A DNA stretch of 64,000 bases, taken from the NCBI RefSeq assembly GCF_008064635.1, contig NZ_VRYZ01000005.1, positions 62,001 through 126,000 on the forward strand. Reading direction: 5' to 3'. Each line of letters begins with the position of its first letter. Positions within the stretch are counted from its first letter, which is position 1. The DNA is from Parahaliea aestuarii (lineage in GTDB: Bacteria; Pseudomonadota; Gammaproteobacteria; Pseudomonadales; Halieaceae). Shown here piece after piece: positions 1 to 13,642 of this stretch. Below the pieces are notes generated by a model. It was not told the DNA's origin, did not search any database, and worked only from the letters and a program-made list of their open reading frames with translations. A program made the translations under genes and the position numbers.

Positions 1-1
1 A

Positions 2-1738
2 CTGGCCGCCAAGGTGCGCGACAGCAGCCTCGCCGGTGCTCTGCTGGCGGGTGTCAGGGTGGCAGATGATCTGCCCGCTGCCCTCGTCATGCGCGGCGCG
101 CTGGCCGGTGGCGAATCCGTCATTACCCGCGACGGTATCTGGCTCGGCCCCAACTGGGTGCGGGTCACCCGGCTCAGCGACCAGCAGGGCGGTGTGCTGC
201 AGCGCCAGCAGGAGCTGGAAAGCCTCGCCGCCGAAGTGGAGCAACTGGCGGCGCGTATCGCAGAGCTGGAAACAGAACAGCAGAGTGCCCGCGAACAGAT
301 GCGGCAACTGGAAGAGCAGCGCCAACAGGGCCAGCGCGAACTGCAGGCGGCCACTCGCCAGCACGCCGAGTACAGCGCCCAGCTATCGGCTCACCGCGCC
401 AAGGTCGAGCAGATCACCGCCCGCCGCGAGCGTCTGCAGGCGGATATAGAAGAAGCCCGGGCGCAGTTTGCCCAGGAGCAGGAATCGGTGGCCGAGGCGC
501 GGCAGATTCTGTCCGAGGCCATCGAGCGGATGGAAACCGACTCGCGCGAGCGCGAAGCACTGCTGTCCACCCGCGACGAAACCCGCAGCAACCTCGACTC
601 GGTGCGCCAGAAGGCGCGCCACGACAAGGATGCGGCCCACCAGGCGGCCATGCGTTCCCAGTCGCTGGAAACACAGCTCAACGCCGTGCGCCAGACCATC
701 GAGCGCACGCGCAGCCAGGTGGAGCAGTTGCAGGAGCGGCGGCAGGTTCTGGAATCCGGCCTCAACGAGTCCGACAACCCCCTCGACGCTCTGCAGGAGG
801 AGCTGGAAGCCCAGCTGGAATTGCGCCTGCAATCGGAAGGCGAGCTGACCGAAGCCCGCCAGGCGATGGCGGAAGTGGAGCACGCCCTGCGCCAGGCCGA
901 GCAACAGCGCGGCGCCATCGAGCAGCGCGCCCAGGGCGTGCGCGGCGAACTGGAGCAATTGCGTCTCAAGCACCAGGGCCTGCAGGTGCAGCGCGAGAAC
1001 ATCCAGCGCCAGCTGACCGAGAATGAGCACGATGTGCAGCAGGTGCTGGAAACGATGCCGGAGGGCGCCAACGAGGACGAATGGCAGCGCTCGCTGGAGC
1101 GGGTCGCCAGCCGCATCGCCCGCCTGGGGCCGATCAACCTGGCGGCGATCGACGAATACAGCCTGCAGTCTGAGCGCAAGAATTACCTGGATGCCCAGAA
1201 CGAGGACCTGCACACTGCGCTGGAAACCCTGGAATCGGCCATCCGCAAGATCGACAAGGAAACCCGCAACCGTTTCCGCGATACCTTCGACAAGGTGAAT
1301 GCCGGTTTGCAGGAACTGTTCCCGCGGGTGTTTGGCGGTGGCAGCGCCTACCTGGAACTGACCGGCGACGACCTGCTCGACACCGGCATCTCCATCATGG
1401 CGCGGCCCCCGGGCAAGAAAAACAGCACTATCCACCTGCTCTCCGGTGGCGAAAAGGCGCTTACCGCCATCGCCCTGGTGTTTTCCATCTTCCAGCTCAA
1501 CCCGGCACCTTTCTGTATGCTGGACGAGGTGGACGCGCCGCTGGACGATGCCAATGTCGGCCGCTATGCGCGGATGGTGAAGGAGATGTCGGAGAAAGTG
1601 CAGTTCATTTACATCACCCACAACAAGATATCGATGGAATTGGCGGATCAGTTGATGGGGGTCACCATGCACGAGCCCGGGGTATCCAGGCTGGTGACGG
1701 TGGACGTGGAAGAGGCGGCCGAAATGGCCGCCAGCTAA
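2..1738 (+). CDS. smc: Chromosome partition protein SMC (3' part; 5' end outside window)
   Basis: C-terminal part of the SMC ATPase that organises and segregates the chromosome. The reading frame is open to the left edge, so the N-terminal Walker A half is missing and the first visible GTG is not the real start. About 579 residues are seen: the end of the hinge domain, a long coiled coil very rich in Gln, Glu, Arg and Leu, then the C-terminal ATPase half with the ABC signature LLSGGEKA, Walker [13 protein letters not shown] and the switch region FIYITHNK. zipA follows after 32 bp and ligA after that, the usual smc-zipA-ligA order of Pseudomonas-like gammaproteobacteria. Confidence 0.97.
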   Translation: MAAKVRDSSLAGALLAGVRVADDLPAALVMRGALAGGESVITRDGIWLGPNWVRVTRLSDQQGGVLQRQQELESLAAEVEQLAARIAELETEQQSAREQMRQLEEQRQQGQRELQAATRQHAEYSAQLSAHRAKVEQITARRERLQADIEEARAQFAQEQESVAEARQILSEAIERMETDSREREALLSTRDETRSNLDSVRQKARHDKDAAHQAAMRSQSLETQLNAVRQTIERTRSQVEQLQERRQVLESGLNESDNPLDALQEELEAQLELRLQSEGELTEARQAMAEVEHALRQAEQQRGAIEQRAQGVRGELEQLRLKHQGLQVQRENIQRQLTENEHDVQQVLETMPEGANEDEWQRSLERVASRIARLGPINLAAIDEYSLQSERKNYLDAQNEDLHTALETLESAIRKIDKETRNRFRDTFDKVNAGLQELFPRVFGGGSAYLELTGDDLLDTGISIMARPPGKKNSTIHLLSGGEKALTAIALVFSIFQLNPAPFCMLDEVDAPLDDANVGRYARMVKEMSEKVQFIYITHNKISMELADQLMGVTMHEPGVSRLVTVDVEEAAEMAAS

Positions 1739-1770
1739 CAGAGATCGAGTCAGGTACGGGCGCGAGTGAT

Positions 1771-5541
<3,771 letters not shown>

Positions 5542-5730
5542 CAGCCGCATCCAGCACCTATGCGGCGCGGTTTAACATGCCGCCCGCAACCCCTTTAAGC
5601 CAGCGCCGTTACAGCATTTTCATGTAAATGCATGAGCCCGGCGGGTGAAATGGCCGGGGAGCTGTGACAAACTTCAGAGACCTGAATAATAGACGCGGGC
5701 ATTGCACCCGTGCGGGAGTAAGTCGCTGCT

Positions 5731-7509
5731 GTGGAACCGACCGATGTAAAGAATCCCGAGTACTTTCACAAGGTGGTGGACTGCCAGTACGCCTGTCCAG
5801 CTCACACCCCGGTACCGGAATATATTCGCCTGATTGCCGCCCGGCGTTACACCGACGCCTACATGATTAACTGGGAATCCAATGTGTTTCCCGGTGTGTT
5901 GGGGCGCACCTGTGACCGCCCCTGCGAACCGGCCTGTCGCCGTGGCAGATTGGAGCAGGAGCCAGTGGCAATTTGTCGCCTGAAACGGGTGGCGGCAGAT
6001 AACAAGGGCGAGGTGCGCGATCGCATGCCCGCCATTCCCGAGCAGAAAAACGGCAAGCGTATTGCCTGCATCGGCGCCGGGCCGGCTTCCCTGACGGTGG
6101 CGCGGGATCTGATGCCGCTGGGTTACAGCATCGATATCTACGACAACCAGTTCGCCGGCGGCGGCATGATGCGCAGCCAGATTCCCTCTTTCCGCCTGCC
6201 CATCCAGGTGCTGGACGAGGAAGTGAACTTCGTTCTCGATATGGGTGTGACCACCTTCTTCGATACCGAAGTCAGCAGCATGCGGTCCATTGTTGACAAG
6301 GGCTACGATGCCATCTTTGTCGGCACCGGTGCACCGCGCGGCAAGGGGCTCGAATTGCCGGGGCTGGAGGAGGCCGGTGATGCGGTGCATGTCGGCATCG
6401 ACTGGCTATCCAGTGTGGCCTTCGAACACATCGACAGCATCGGTAAAAAAGTGCTGGTGCTCGGCGGTGGTAACACCGCCATGGACTGCTGTCGCACCTC
6501 CAGGCGCCTCGGCGGCGAGGATGTGCGCGTGGTGGTGCGCAGCCCCTTCGCCGACATGAAGGCCTCCCCCTGGGAGAAAGAGGATGCCATGCATGAGGGC
6601 ATCCCCATCTACGACAACCACACGCCCAAGGAGTTTGTGGTCGAGGACGGTGTGCTCAAGGGCATGCTGTTCGAGAAGGTTGAGGCAAAGTACGACGACA
6701 ACGGCAAGCGCAGCCTGGTACCCACCGGCGAGGACCTGGTGTTCATGGAAGCGGACGATGTGCTGATGGCCATCGGTCAGGAAAACGCCTTCCCCTGGAT
6801 CGAGCGCGACCTCGGTATCGACTTCGACAAGTGGGACATGCCGGTGGTGGACGAGGCCAGCTTCCAGTCCACCAACCCGAAAATTTTCTTCGGCGGCGAT
6901 GCCGCCTTCGGCCCGGAGAACGTCATCACCGCCGTGGCCCACGGCCACCAGGCGGCAGTCAGTATCGACCTGTTCTGCCGCGGTGAATCGGTGCAGAAAC
7001 GCCCGCCACCCTTTACCAATCTGGTGAGCCAGAAGATGGGCATCCACGAGTGGAGCTACGATAACGCGGTCGAGAACGACCAGCGCTATATTGTACCGCT
7101 GGCGCCACTGGAGCAGGCCCTCAGTGATCGCAAAGTGGAGGTGGAGCTGGGCTTTGACCTGGAGGTCGGTTTCAAGGAAGCCGAGCGCTGCCTCAACTGT
7201 GATGTGCAGACGGTGTTCCAGGAGAGTCGCTGCATCGAGTGTGACGCCTGTGTGGACATCTGTCCCACGGACTGCATCAGCTTTACCGCCAATGGCGAGG
7301 AGAGCGAGCTGCGCACCCGTCTCAGCGCACCGGCCGGGAACCTGACCCAGGATCTTTATGTATCCGAGCCGCTGCCGACTACCCGGGTGATGGTGAAGGA
7401 CGAGAACGTGTGCCTGCACTGTGGCCTGTGCGCAGAGCGCTGTCCAACCACGGCCTGGGATATGCAGAAGTTCCTGTATAACACGAGCAAGGCGGGGCAG
7501 GCGGCATGA
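5731..7509 (+). CDS. FAD/iron-sulfur NADPH-type oxidoreductase subunit of a 2-oxoacid oxidoreductase (KorC-like)
   Basis: GltD-like electron-transfer subunit of 592 residues. It has the N-terminal Cys-rich helical domain (CQYACPAHTP, CDRPCEPAC), an FAD-binding motif near residue 115 (IGAGPAS, with Ser where GltD proteins usually have Gly), a second dinucleotide fold (LGGGNTAMD), and two C-terminal [4Fe-4S] motifs, Cys 501/504/507/511 and 561/564/567/571. It overlaps the next gene by ATGA, so the three genes are one operon. Beta- and alphaproteobacterial KorABC 2-oxoglutarate:NADP+ oxidoreductases have this subunit composition. Start GTG is forced by an in-frame stop 12 bp upstream; GGGAG lies 12 nt before it. 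Not a glutamate synthase small subunit, because no gltB is present. Confidence 0.85.
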   Translation: MEPTDVKNPEYFHKVVDCQYACPAHTPVPEYIRLIAARRYTDAYMINWESNVFPGVLGRTCDRPCEPACRRGRLEQEPVAICRLKRVAADNKGEVRDRMPAIPEQKNGKRIACIGAGPASLTVARDLMPLGYSIDIYDNQFAGGGMMRSQIPSFRLPIQVLDEEVNFVLDMGVTTFFDTEVSSMRSIVDKGYDAIFVGTGAPRGKGLELPGLEEAGDAVHVGIDWLSSVAFEHIDSIGKKVLVLGGGNTAMDCCRTSRRLGGEDVRVVVRSPFADMKASPWEKEDAMHEGIPIYDNHTPKEFVVEDGVLKGMLFEKVEAKYDDNGKRSLVPTGEDLVFMEADDVLMAIGQENAFPWIERDLGIDFDKWDMPVVDEASFQSTNPKIFFGGDAAFGPENVITAVAHGHQAAVSIDLFCRGESVQKRPPPFTNLVSQKMGIHEWSYDNAVENDQRYIVPLAPLEQALSDRKVEVELGFDLEVGFKEAERCLNCDVQTVFQESRCIECDACVDICPTDCISFTANGEESELRTRLSAPAGNLTQDLYVSEPLPTTRVMVKDENVCLHCGLCAERCPTTAWDMQKFLYNTSKAGQAA

Positions 7510-9359
7510 AATCACTCGAAGCAGTCAACGAATTTGTCATCAAGTTCGCCAACGTCAACGGTACCGGTTCCGCGAGTGCCAATAACCTGTTCGCCAAGGC
7601 CCTGTTCCGCATGGGGCTGCCGGTCAGCCCGAAGAACATTTTTCCCTCCAACATTCAGGGCCTGCCCACCTGGTACGAAGTGCGGGTGAGCGAGAAGGGC
7701 TATCTGGGGCGCCGCGGTGGTGTCGACATCATGGTGTCGGTCAACCCCCAGAGCATGCCGCAGGATATCAAGGAGGTGGAGCCGGGCGGTTACTTCATCT
7801 ACGACGACACCAAGCCCCTCGACCTGCGCCTGATTCGCAATGATGTGAATATTATCGGCCTGCCCCTGACTCGCATCTGCAACGAGCAGTACAGTGACCC
7901 GCGCCAGCGTCAGCTGTTCAAGAACGTGATTTATGTCGGCGCGCTGGCGGCCTTGCTGGACATGGACTTTGCGGTCATTACCCAGTTGGTTGGCGATCAG
8001 TTCAAGGGCAAGGAAAAACTGGTGTTGCCCAACATCCACGCACTGGAACTCGGCCACCAGTATGTGAAGTCCAATCTCGATTGCCCCATCGGCATCACCG
8101 TGCGCACCAGCGATCAGGTGGGCGAAAAAATCCTGCTGGATGGCAATACAGCCCTCGGCCTAGGCGCCATCTATGGCGGTGCCACGGTGGCGGCCTGGTA
8201 TCCGATCACGCCTTCCACCTCGGTGGTCGATGCCTATGAAAAATACGCCAAGCGCCTGCGTATCGATCCGGGTACCGGCTCGCGCAATTATGCCATCGTG
8301 CAGGCGGAGGACGAGCTGGCCGCCATGGGTATGGTGATCGGTGCCAGCTGGAACGGGGCCCGCGCCTTTACCGCCACCAGCGGTCCGGGCCTGTCGCTGA
8401 TGAGTGAGTTCCTGGGCCTGGCGTACTTTGCCGAAATACCCACGGTGCTGTTCGATGTGCAGCGCGCCGGTCCTTCCACCGGCATGCCCACGCGTACCCA
8501 GCAGTCGGATGTACTGTCAGCGGCCTATGCTTCCCACGGGGATACCAAGCAGGTGTTGCTGTTTCCTTCGACGCCGAAAGAGTGTTTCGACATGGGGGCG
8601 GCGTCCTTTGATCTCGCCGAGCGCCTGCAGACGCCGATCATCCTGATGACCGACCTCGACCTCGGCATGAACGACAATATGTCCGAGCCCCTGCACTGGG
8701 ACGACGATCGCAAGTACGACCGCGGCAAGGTGCTCTCCGCGGATGACCTCGACAGGATCGAGCGCTACGGGCGCTACCTCGACGTGGATGGCGATGCCAT
8801 CTGCTATCGCACCTACCCTGGAACCCACCCGGAGAAGGGCGCCTTCTTTACCCGCGGTACCAGCCGCGACGAGTACGCGGTTTATACCGAGCGTGGCGAG
8901 GAGTACGAGAAGAATATGCACCGCCTGATGGCCAAGTGGGAAACCATCAAGCAGTACGTGCCGAAACCGCAGGTCATACGCAGCAAACAGAAAACGGATA
9001 CCGCGCTGCTGTACTACGGCACCAGTGAAGAGTCCTCCCGCGAGGCGATGGACTACCTCGCCGAGGACGGGATTCACGTCAATGCCATGCGCGTCCGCGC
9101 CTTTCCCTTCAACGACGAGGTCGAGGCCTTCCTGCACGAGCACGAGCGGGTGTTTATCATCGAGCAGAACCGCGACGCCCAGCTGCGCACCCTGCTGATG
9201 GCGGAGTTTGAACTGGGGCCGGACAAGCTGAAGTCCGTGCTTTGCTTTGACGGTACGCCCATCAGTGCCCGCAATATCCGCAAGCAGATTCTGCTGCAGA
9301 TGCCCGGGTACAACGTGACGCCCCTGCGCCGCGAACGTGTTGTCGGTAACGGAGAATAA
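7506..9359 (+). CDS. 2-oxoacid:acceptor oxidoreductase, gamma-alpha fused subunit
   Basis: Large subunit (617 residues) of a TPP-dependent 2-oxoacid oxidoreductase that decarboxylates a 2-oxoacid to an acyl-CoA. The N-terminal gamma domain spans about residues 1-190 (SASANNLFAKALFRMGLPV, YLGRRGGVDIM). The alpha domain begins near 205 and contains the conserved YPITPSTS motif, EDELAAMGMVIGASW and TSGPGLSLMSE. Gamma-alpha fusion is typical of 2-oxoglutarate-type enzymes (KorA). Substrate is inferred, most likely 2-oxoglutarate; other 2-oxoacids cannot be excluded from sequence alone. It overlaps the upstream reductase gene and is 3 bp from the beta gene. Confidence 0.88.
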   Translation: MKSLEAVNEFVIKFANVNGTGSASANNLFAKALFRMGLPVSPKNIFPSNIQGLPTWYEVRVSEKGYLGRRGGVDIMVSVNPQSMPQDIKEVEPGGYFIYDDTKPLDLRLIRNDVNIIGLPLTRICNEQYSDPRQRQLFKNVIYVGALAALLDMDFAVITQLVGDQFKGKEKLVLPNIHALELGHQYVKSNLDCPIGITVRTSDQVGEKILLDGNTALGLGAIYGGATVAAWYPITPSTSVVDAYEKYAKRLRIDPGTGSRNYAIVQAEDELAAMGMVIGASWNGARAFTATSGPGLSLMSEFLGLAYFAEIPTVLFDVQRAGPSTGMPTRTQQSDVLSAAYASHGDTKQVLLFPSTPKECFDMGAASFDLAERLQTPIILMTDLDLGMNDNMSEPLHWDDDRKYDRGKVLSADDLDRIERYGRYLDVDGDAICYRTYPGTHPEKGAFFTRGTSRDEYAVYTERGEEYEKNMHRLMAKWETIKQYVPKPQVIRSKQKTDTALLYYGTSEESSREAMDYLAEDGIHVNAMRVRAFPFNDEVEAFLHEHERVFIIEQNRDAQLRTLLMAEFELGPDKLKSVLCFDGTPISARNIRKQILLQMPGYNVTPLRRERVVGNGE

Positions 9360-9362
9360 GCG

Positions 9363-10415
9363 ATGAGTTATCAGGTACCGAAGTTTCGCCACCCCGAGTT
9401 GCCGCGCAACGAACTCGGCTACACCCGTGCTGATTACGAGGGCTCGGTTTCCACCCTGTGTGCCGGCTGTGGCCACGATTCCATCTCCGGTTCCATCGTG
9501 CGCGCCTGCCACGAGTTGTCGCTGGAGCCGCACAAGATTGCCAAGCTCTCGGGTATCGGCTGTTCCTCCAAGTCGCCGACCTACTTCCTCGGCAAGTCCC
9601 ACGGTTTCAACTCTGTGCACGGACGCATGCCCTCGGTGGTGACCGGGGCGGCCATGGCCAACCGTGATCTGCTCTACCTCGGTGTCTCCGGCGACGGCGA
9701 CACGGCGTCCATCGGCATGGGCCAGTTCACCCACGCTATCCGGCGCAACCTGAACATGGTGTACATCGTCATGAACAATGGTTGCTACGGCCTCACCAAG
9801 GGGCAGGATTCCGCCACCGCCGACGAGGGATCGGCCAGTAAAAAGGGCGACCCCAATCCCTTCGGCGCGATTGACCTGCCGGGCCTGGCCCTGCAACTGG
9901 GCGCCACTTTCGTGGCGCGCTCCTTTTCCGGCGACAAGGAGCAGCTGGTGCCGCTGATCAAGGCGGCGATGACCCACCGCGGTTTCGCGCTGATCGATGT
10001 CGTATCGCCCTGCGTCACCTTTAACAACAATACCGCTTCGACCAAGAGTTACGAGTTTGTGCGTGAGCACGCCGCGGCAACCGGTACCGTGGACTTCGTG
10101 CCGATGCGCGAGGAAATCACCACCAGCTACCCGCCGGGGCAGAGCCAGGAGGTGACCATGCACGACGGCTCGGTGCTGCATCTGCACAAGGTGTCAGAGG
10201 AACTGGATCCCTTTGATCGCAGTTCCGCCCTGCTGGCGTTGGAGCGCTACCGCAGTTCGGGCCAGATACTCACCGGCCTGATCTACATGGACAAGGACTC
10301 CCGCGACCTGCACGAGGTGCTGGAGACCAGCCGGCGCCCGCTCAATACCCTGGTGGAAGAGGATCTCTGCCCCGGCGACAAGGTGCTGCAGAATATCAAC
10401 GCCAGCCTGCGCTAG
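9363..10415 (+). CDS. 2-oxoacid:acceptor oxidoreductase, TPP-binding beta subunit
   Basis: Catalytic beta subunit (350 residues) carrying TPP and one [4Fe-4S] cluster. Cluster ligands are Cys 33 and 36 in LCAGCGH, Cys 67 in IGCSS and probably the Cys in VSPCVTF. The TPP motif starts at GDGD (110-113) and ends at MNN (137-139). Other family features are SVHGRMPSVVTGA and NGCYGLTKGQ. It is the last gene of the three-gene unit and works as a heterodimer with the upstream gamma-alpha protein, passing electrons to the FAD/Fe-S subunit. Confidence 0.9.
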   Translation: MSYQVPKFRHPELPRNELGYTRADYEGSVSTLCAGCGHDSISGSIVRACHELSLEPHKIAKLSGIGCSSKSPTYFLGKSHGFNSVHGRMPSVVTGAAMANRDLLYLGVSGDGDTASIGMGQFTHAIRRNLNMVYIVMNNGCYGLTKGQDSATADEGSASKKGDPNPFGAIDLPGLALQLGATFVARSFSGDKEQLVPLIKAAMTHRGFALIDVVSPCVTFNNNTASTKSYEFVREHAAATGTVDFVPMREEITTSYPPGQSQEVTMHDGSVLHLHKVSEELDPFDRSSALLALERYRSSGQILTGLIYMDKDSRDLHEVLETSRRPLNTLVEEDLCPGDKVLQNINASLR

Positions 10416-10499
10416 GGGGAGGTGCCCCGGGCGCAGGCGATGCCGTTTCCGGGGGCGATTTCACCCGCGTGGGTGTGACGATGGCCGCAATTGTCGCCG

Positions 10500-10517
10500 C
10501 TGTAATAACATTGTCAT
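10500..10517 (+). promoter_or_regulatory. Pho box upstream of phoB
   Basis: The 18-mer CTGTAATAACATTGTCAT matches the PhoB tandem-repeat consensus (two CTGTCAT-like heptamers separated by 4 nt) with one mismatch per repeat. A -10-like TAATAG lies at 10530-10535, 12 nt after the box, the geometry in which a Pho box replaces the -35. This points to PhoB autoregulation. Confidence 0.85.
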
Positions 10518-10571
10518 ATTTCCATCATCTAATAGACTCCTCGAGATGGAGCTATCAGGGATGTATGACCA

Positions 10572-11282
10572 ATGAATGAACGCAAGGTGCTGATCGTCGA
10601 CGATGAATTCGCCATTCGCGACATGCTGCGGATGGCGCTGGAAATCGCCGAATTTCGCTGCCTGGAGGCTGAGAATATCCACGAGGCCTTTACCCGCGTA
10701 GTGGATGACCGCCCCGATATCGTTCTGCTGGACTGGATGTTGCCCGGTGGCAGTGGCCTGGAGCTGCTGCGCCGCCTCAAGCGCAACGACACCACCAAGG
10801 ATATTCCGGTGATCATGCTCACCGCGAAGACCGCCGAGGACAATGTGATTCAGGGGCTGGATGTCGGCGCAGACGACTACATCACCAAGCCTTTCGCCCC
10901 GCGGGAACTCATTGCCCGCATCAAGGCCCTGCTGCGGCGGGTGGCGGGTGGCGACGATGAAGACCGTATCCAGGTCGCCGAACTGGTACTGGACGGTGAG
11001 AGTCGCCGCATCTTTCTCGCCGACGAGCCGGTGGACATGGGGCCGACGGAGTTCAATTTACTGCAGTTTTTCATGTCCCACCCGGAACGGGCCTACACCC
11101 GTAACCAGTTGCTGGACCAGGTCTGGGGCGCCAATGTCTACGTCGAGGAGCGCACCGTGGATGTACACATCCGTCGTCTGCGCAAGGCGCTGCAAACTGA
11201 TTTGCGCGACTACAGCGACCTGATCCAGACCGTCCGTGGTACCGGCTACCGCTTTTCCAGCCGGGGAGTCGCAGCGCGGTGA
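10572..11282 (+). CDS. phoB: Phosphate regulon response regulator PhoB
   Basis: DNA-binding response regulator of 236 residues that activates Pho regulon promoters when phosphorylated under phosphate limitation. The receiver domain (1-120) has the acidic pair D10/D11, phospho-acceptor D54 in LLDWMLPG and K106 in YITKPF. The C-terminal winged-helix domain (about 135-232) contains the typical ERTVDVHIRRLRKAL and RGTGYRF. It is translationally coupled to phoR through GTGA, and a Pho box lies upstream. Confidence 0.97.
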   Translation: MNERKVLIVDDEFAIRDMLRMALEIAEFRCLEAENIHEAFTRVVDDRPDIVLLDWMLPGGSGLELLRRLKRNDTTKDIPVIMLTAKTAEDNVIQGLDVGADDYITKPFAPRELIARIKALLRRVAGGDDEDRIQVAELVLDGESRRIFLADEPVDMGPTEFNLLQFFMSHPERAYTRNQLLDQVWGANVYVEERTVDVHIRRLRKALQTDLRDYSDLIQTVRGTGYRFSSRGVAAR

Positions 11283-12556
11283 GAGTGCCGGGTGGCTGGC
11301 TGCTGGAACTCCAGCGACTCGGCCTGTTGATCGTTATCGGCGGCGGTATTGGCTGGCTGTTTGGGCGCCCCTGGCTGGGGGTGTCACTGGCGTTGGTGGC
11401 CGTGACGGTCTACTGGCTGCGCCAGTTGTTGATGATCCACCGCTGGTTGCAGGACCCGGAGCAGGAGGCGCCGGAGGGCATGGGTATCTGGGGTGAAGTC
11501 TTCGACGAGATTCACCACCTGCAACGCCGCAACCGCGAGAATTACGCCCGCCTGCAATCCACGGTCGACTACCTGCAGGATTCCTTCGCCGCCATGCGCG
11601 ACGGCGTGGTGATGGTGACCCGGGAGGGGGCGATCGAGTGGAGTAACACCGCCGCCCAGCACATGCTGGGCTTGCAGTACCCGCGGGACCGCGGGCAGGC
11701 CCTGCTCAACCTGCTGCGCATCCCGGCCTTTCACAAGTACTTTCTGGCAGAGAGCTATGGCGAGCCCCTGCAGTTGGAGATGGGCGGCGACAAACGGCGC
11801 ATCTACCAGTTCGAGGTTACCCGCTTCGGTGCGGGCGACCGCCTGGTATTCGTCCGCGACATTACCAAGGTGGCGCAACTGGAGCAGATGCGACGGGATT
11901 TCGTCGGCAATGTCTCGCACGAACTGCGCACTCCGCTGACGGTGATCAAGGGCTACCTGGAGACGATTCTCGCCAACGCCGACCAGCTGGAGCCGCGCTA
12001 TGTACGCCCCCTGCAGCAGATGGACCAGCAGGCCCAGCGCATGGAGAATCTGCTCAAGGACCTGCTATGGCTGTCGCGGATCGAGAGTGTCGAAAGTCTG
12101 CCCAAGCACGAGCGGGTAGACGTGGCGGCTTTGCTGGAGGAATTGCAGGATGAAATGCAGACCTCCCACCCCGGGCGACGCCTGAACCTGCAGCTGGACT
12201 GCGAGGGCAAGGTATTCGGTGACTACCGGGAGTTGCACAGTGCTATTTCCAACCTGGTGATCAACGCTTTTAAATACAGCGCTGAGGACCAGCCGGTGAC
12301 GGTGCGCTGGCAGGCGCGGGAGGGCAATCTCGCGCTTTCGGTGGAGGATCGGGGTATCGGCATTGCCGAAAACCACTTGCCGCGGCTGACCGAGCGCTTC
12401 TATCGGGTCGATGACAGTCGCTCCTCACAGACAGGTGGCACTGGCCTCGGCCTCGCTATCGTCAAGCACGTGGCAGCTTCACACCAGGCGCGGCTGGAAA
12501 TTGACAGCCGGCCCGGGAAGGGCAGCACCTTTACCCTGTTGTTCAGCCCCGCCTGA
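11279..12556 (+). CDS. phoR: Phosphate regulon sensor histidine kinase PhoR
   Basis: Membrane histidine kinase (425 residues) partner of PhoB. Two hydrophobic N-terminal helices (about 11-30 and 32-50) are followed by a PAS domain (about 95-195), an HisKA domain with H214 in VSHELRTPLTVIKGYLE, and an HATPase domain with N-box NLVINAFKYS, G1 DRGIGIAE and G2 GGTGLGLAIVKH. No large periplasmic sensor domain is present, as in other PhoR proteins that read the state of the Pst transporter through PhoU. The GTG start overlaps the phoB stop. Confidence 0.96.
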   Translation: MRVPGGWLLELQRLGLLIVIGGGIGWLFGRPWLGVSLALVAVTVYWLRQLLMIHRWLQDPEQEAPEGMGIWGEVFDEIHHLQRRNRENYARLQSTVDYLQDSFAAMRDGVVMVTREGAIEWSNTAAQHMLGLQYPRDRGQALLNLLRIPAFHKYFLAESYGEPLQLEMGGDKRRIYQFEVTRFGAGDRLVFVRDITKVAQLEQMRRDFVGNVSHELRTPLTVIKGYLETILANADQLEPRYVRPLQQMDQQAQRMENLLKDLLWLSRIESVESLPKHERVDVAALLEELQDEMQTSHPGRRLNLQLDCEGKVFGDYRELHSAISNLVINAFKYSAEDQPVTVRWQAREGNLALSVEDRGIGIAENHLPRLTERFYRVDDSRSSQTGGTGLGLAIVKHVAASHQARLEIDSRPGKGSTFTLLFSPA

Positions 12557-12593
12557 GCGTTTGCGGAGCAGCTTATCTGGCGCTTACGCGAAA

Positions 12594-12611
12594 ATGTCAT
12601 AAAACTGTCAC
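12594..12611 (+). promoter_or_regulatory. Pho box upstream of pstS
   Basis: ATGTCATAAAACTGTCAC differs from the consensus Pho box at only the first base. It ends 50 bp before the pstS start and is followed by an AT-rich -10-like segment near 12620. It indicates PhoB-driven expression of the pst operon independent of the phoB promoter. Confidence 0.9.
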
Positions 12612-12661
12612 AATTGGCGATTAACGTAGGCGCCACCTGACAACCGGCCCTGGAGACACAC

Positions 12662-13627
12662 ATGAAACTGATCAAAACAGCCCTGGCAGTCATTGGGCTC
12701 GGCCTGGCGAGCAGCCTGTCCGCGAACGAAGTGGATCCGGCCCTGGCTGACTATGAAGTGGCCAGTGGCGTGTCCGGCAATCTGTCGAGCATCGGCTCCG
12801 ATACCCTGGCCAATCTGATGACCCTGTGGGCCGAGGAGTTCAAGCGCGCCTACCCGAACGTCAATATCCAGATTCAGGCCGCCGGCTCCTCCACGGCACC
12901 GCCGGCCCTGACCGAGGGTACCGCCAACCTGGGGCCGATGAGCCGCAAGATGAAGGACAAGGAAATCGAAGCCTTCGAGACCCGTTTCGGCTACAAGCCC
13001 ACCGCGGTGCCGGTGGCCATCGACGCACTGGCTGTTTACGTGCACAAGGACAACCCTATTGCCGGCATGACTATCGCCGATGTCGATGCGGTGTTCTCCT
13101 CCACTCGCCGCTGTGGTCGGGCCGACGATGTCAGCCGCTGGGGCGGGCTGGGGCTGGAAGGCGCCTGGGCATCGCGGGACATGCAACTTTTCGGTCGCAA
13201 CTCGGTATCAGGCACCTATGGCTACTTCAAGGAAGTAGCCCTGTGCAAAGGCGATTTCAAGAACACGGTCAATGAGCAGCCTGGCTCGGCCTCAGTGGTG
13301 CAGTCGGTATCTACCTCGATCAACGGTATCGGTTATTCCGGCATTGGCTACAAGACCTCCAGTGTGCGCGCCGTGCCGCTGAGCAAGAAGCAGGGCGACG
13401 AGATGGTCGAAGCGACTCCGGAGAATGCAGTGACCGGCGCCTACCCGCTGTCGCGCTTCCTCTACGTGTACATCAACAAGGATCCAAACACGCCCCTGTC
13501 GCCGCTGGAGCGCGAGTTTGTGCGTTTGGTGTTTTCCCGCCAGGGGCAGGAAGTGGTGCTCAAGGATGGCTATATTCCGCTGCCCGCGGCGGTGGTCGAG
13601 CGATTGAGTGCACAACTCGGCCTGTAA
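12662..13627 (+). CDS. pstS: Phosphate ABC transporter substrate-binding protein PstS
   Basis: Periplasmic phosphate-binding protein of the high-affinity Pst system (321 residues). A cleavable Sec signal peptide covers about residues 1-22 (SSLSANE cleavage region). The phosphate-binding loops are recognisable: [20 protein letters not shown] and [14 protein letters not shown]. It has the shorter Pseudomonas-like PstS form. A Pho box lies upstream and a terminator-like hairpin directly downstream, which would favour pstS transcript over the distal membrane genes. Confidence 0.95.
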   Translation: MKLIKTALAVIGLGLASSLSANEVDPALADYEVASGVSGNLSSIGSDTLANLMTLWAEEFKRAYPNVNIQIQAAGSSTAPPALTEGTANLGPMSRKMKDKEIEAFETRFGYKPTAVPVAIDALAVYVHKDNPIAGMTIADVDAVFSSTRRCGRADDVSRWGGLGLEGAWASRDMQLFGRNSVSGTYGYFKEVALCKGDFKNTVNEQPGSASVVQSVSTSINGIGYSGIGYKTSSVRAVPLSKKQGDEMVEATPENAVTGAYPLSRFLYVYINKDPNTPLSPLEREFVRLVFSRQGQEVVLKDGYIPLPAAVVERLSAQLGL

Positions 13628-13642
13628 GCGGCGTCTTTTCGG

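Noticed and set aside
5731-7509. Glutamate synthase small subunit (gltD)
   Set aside because: No gltB, and it overlaps a 2-oxoacid oxidoreductase subunit gene and carries two extra C-terminal [4Fe-4S] motifs.
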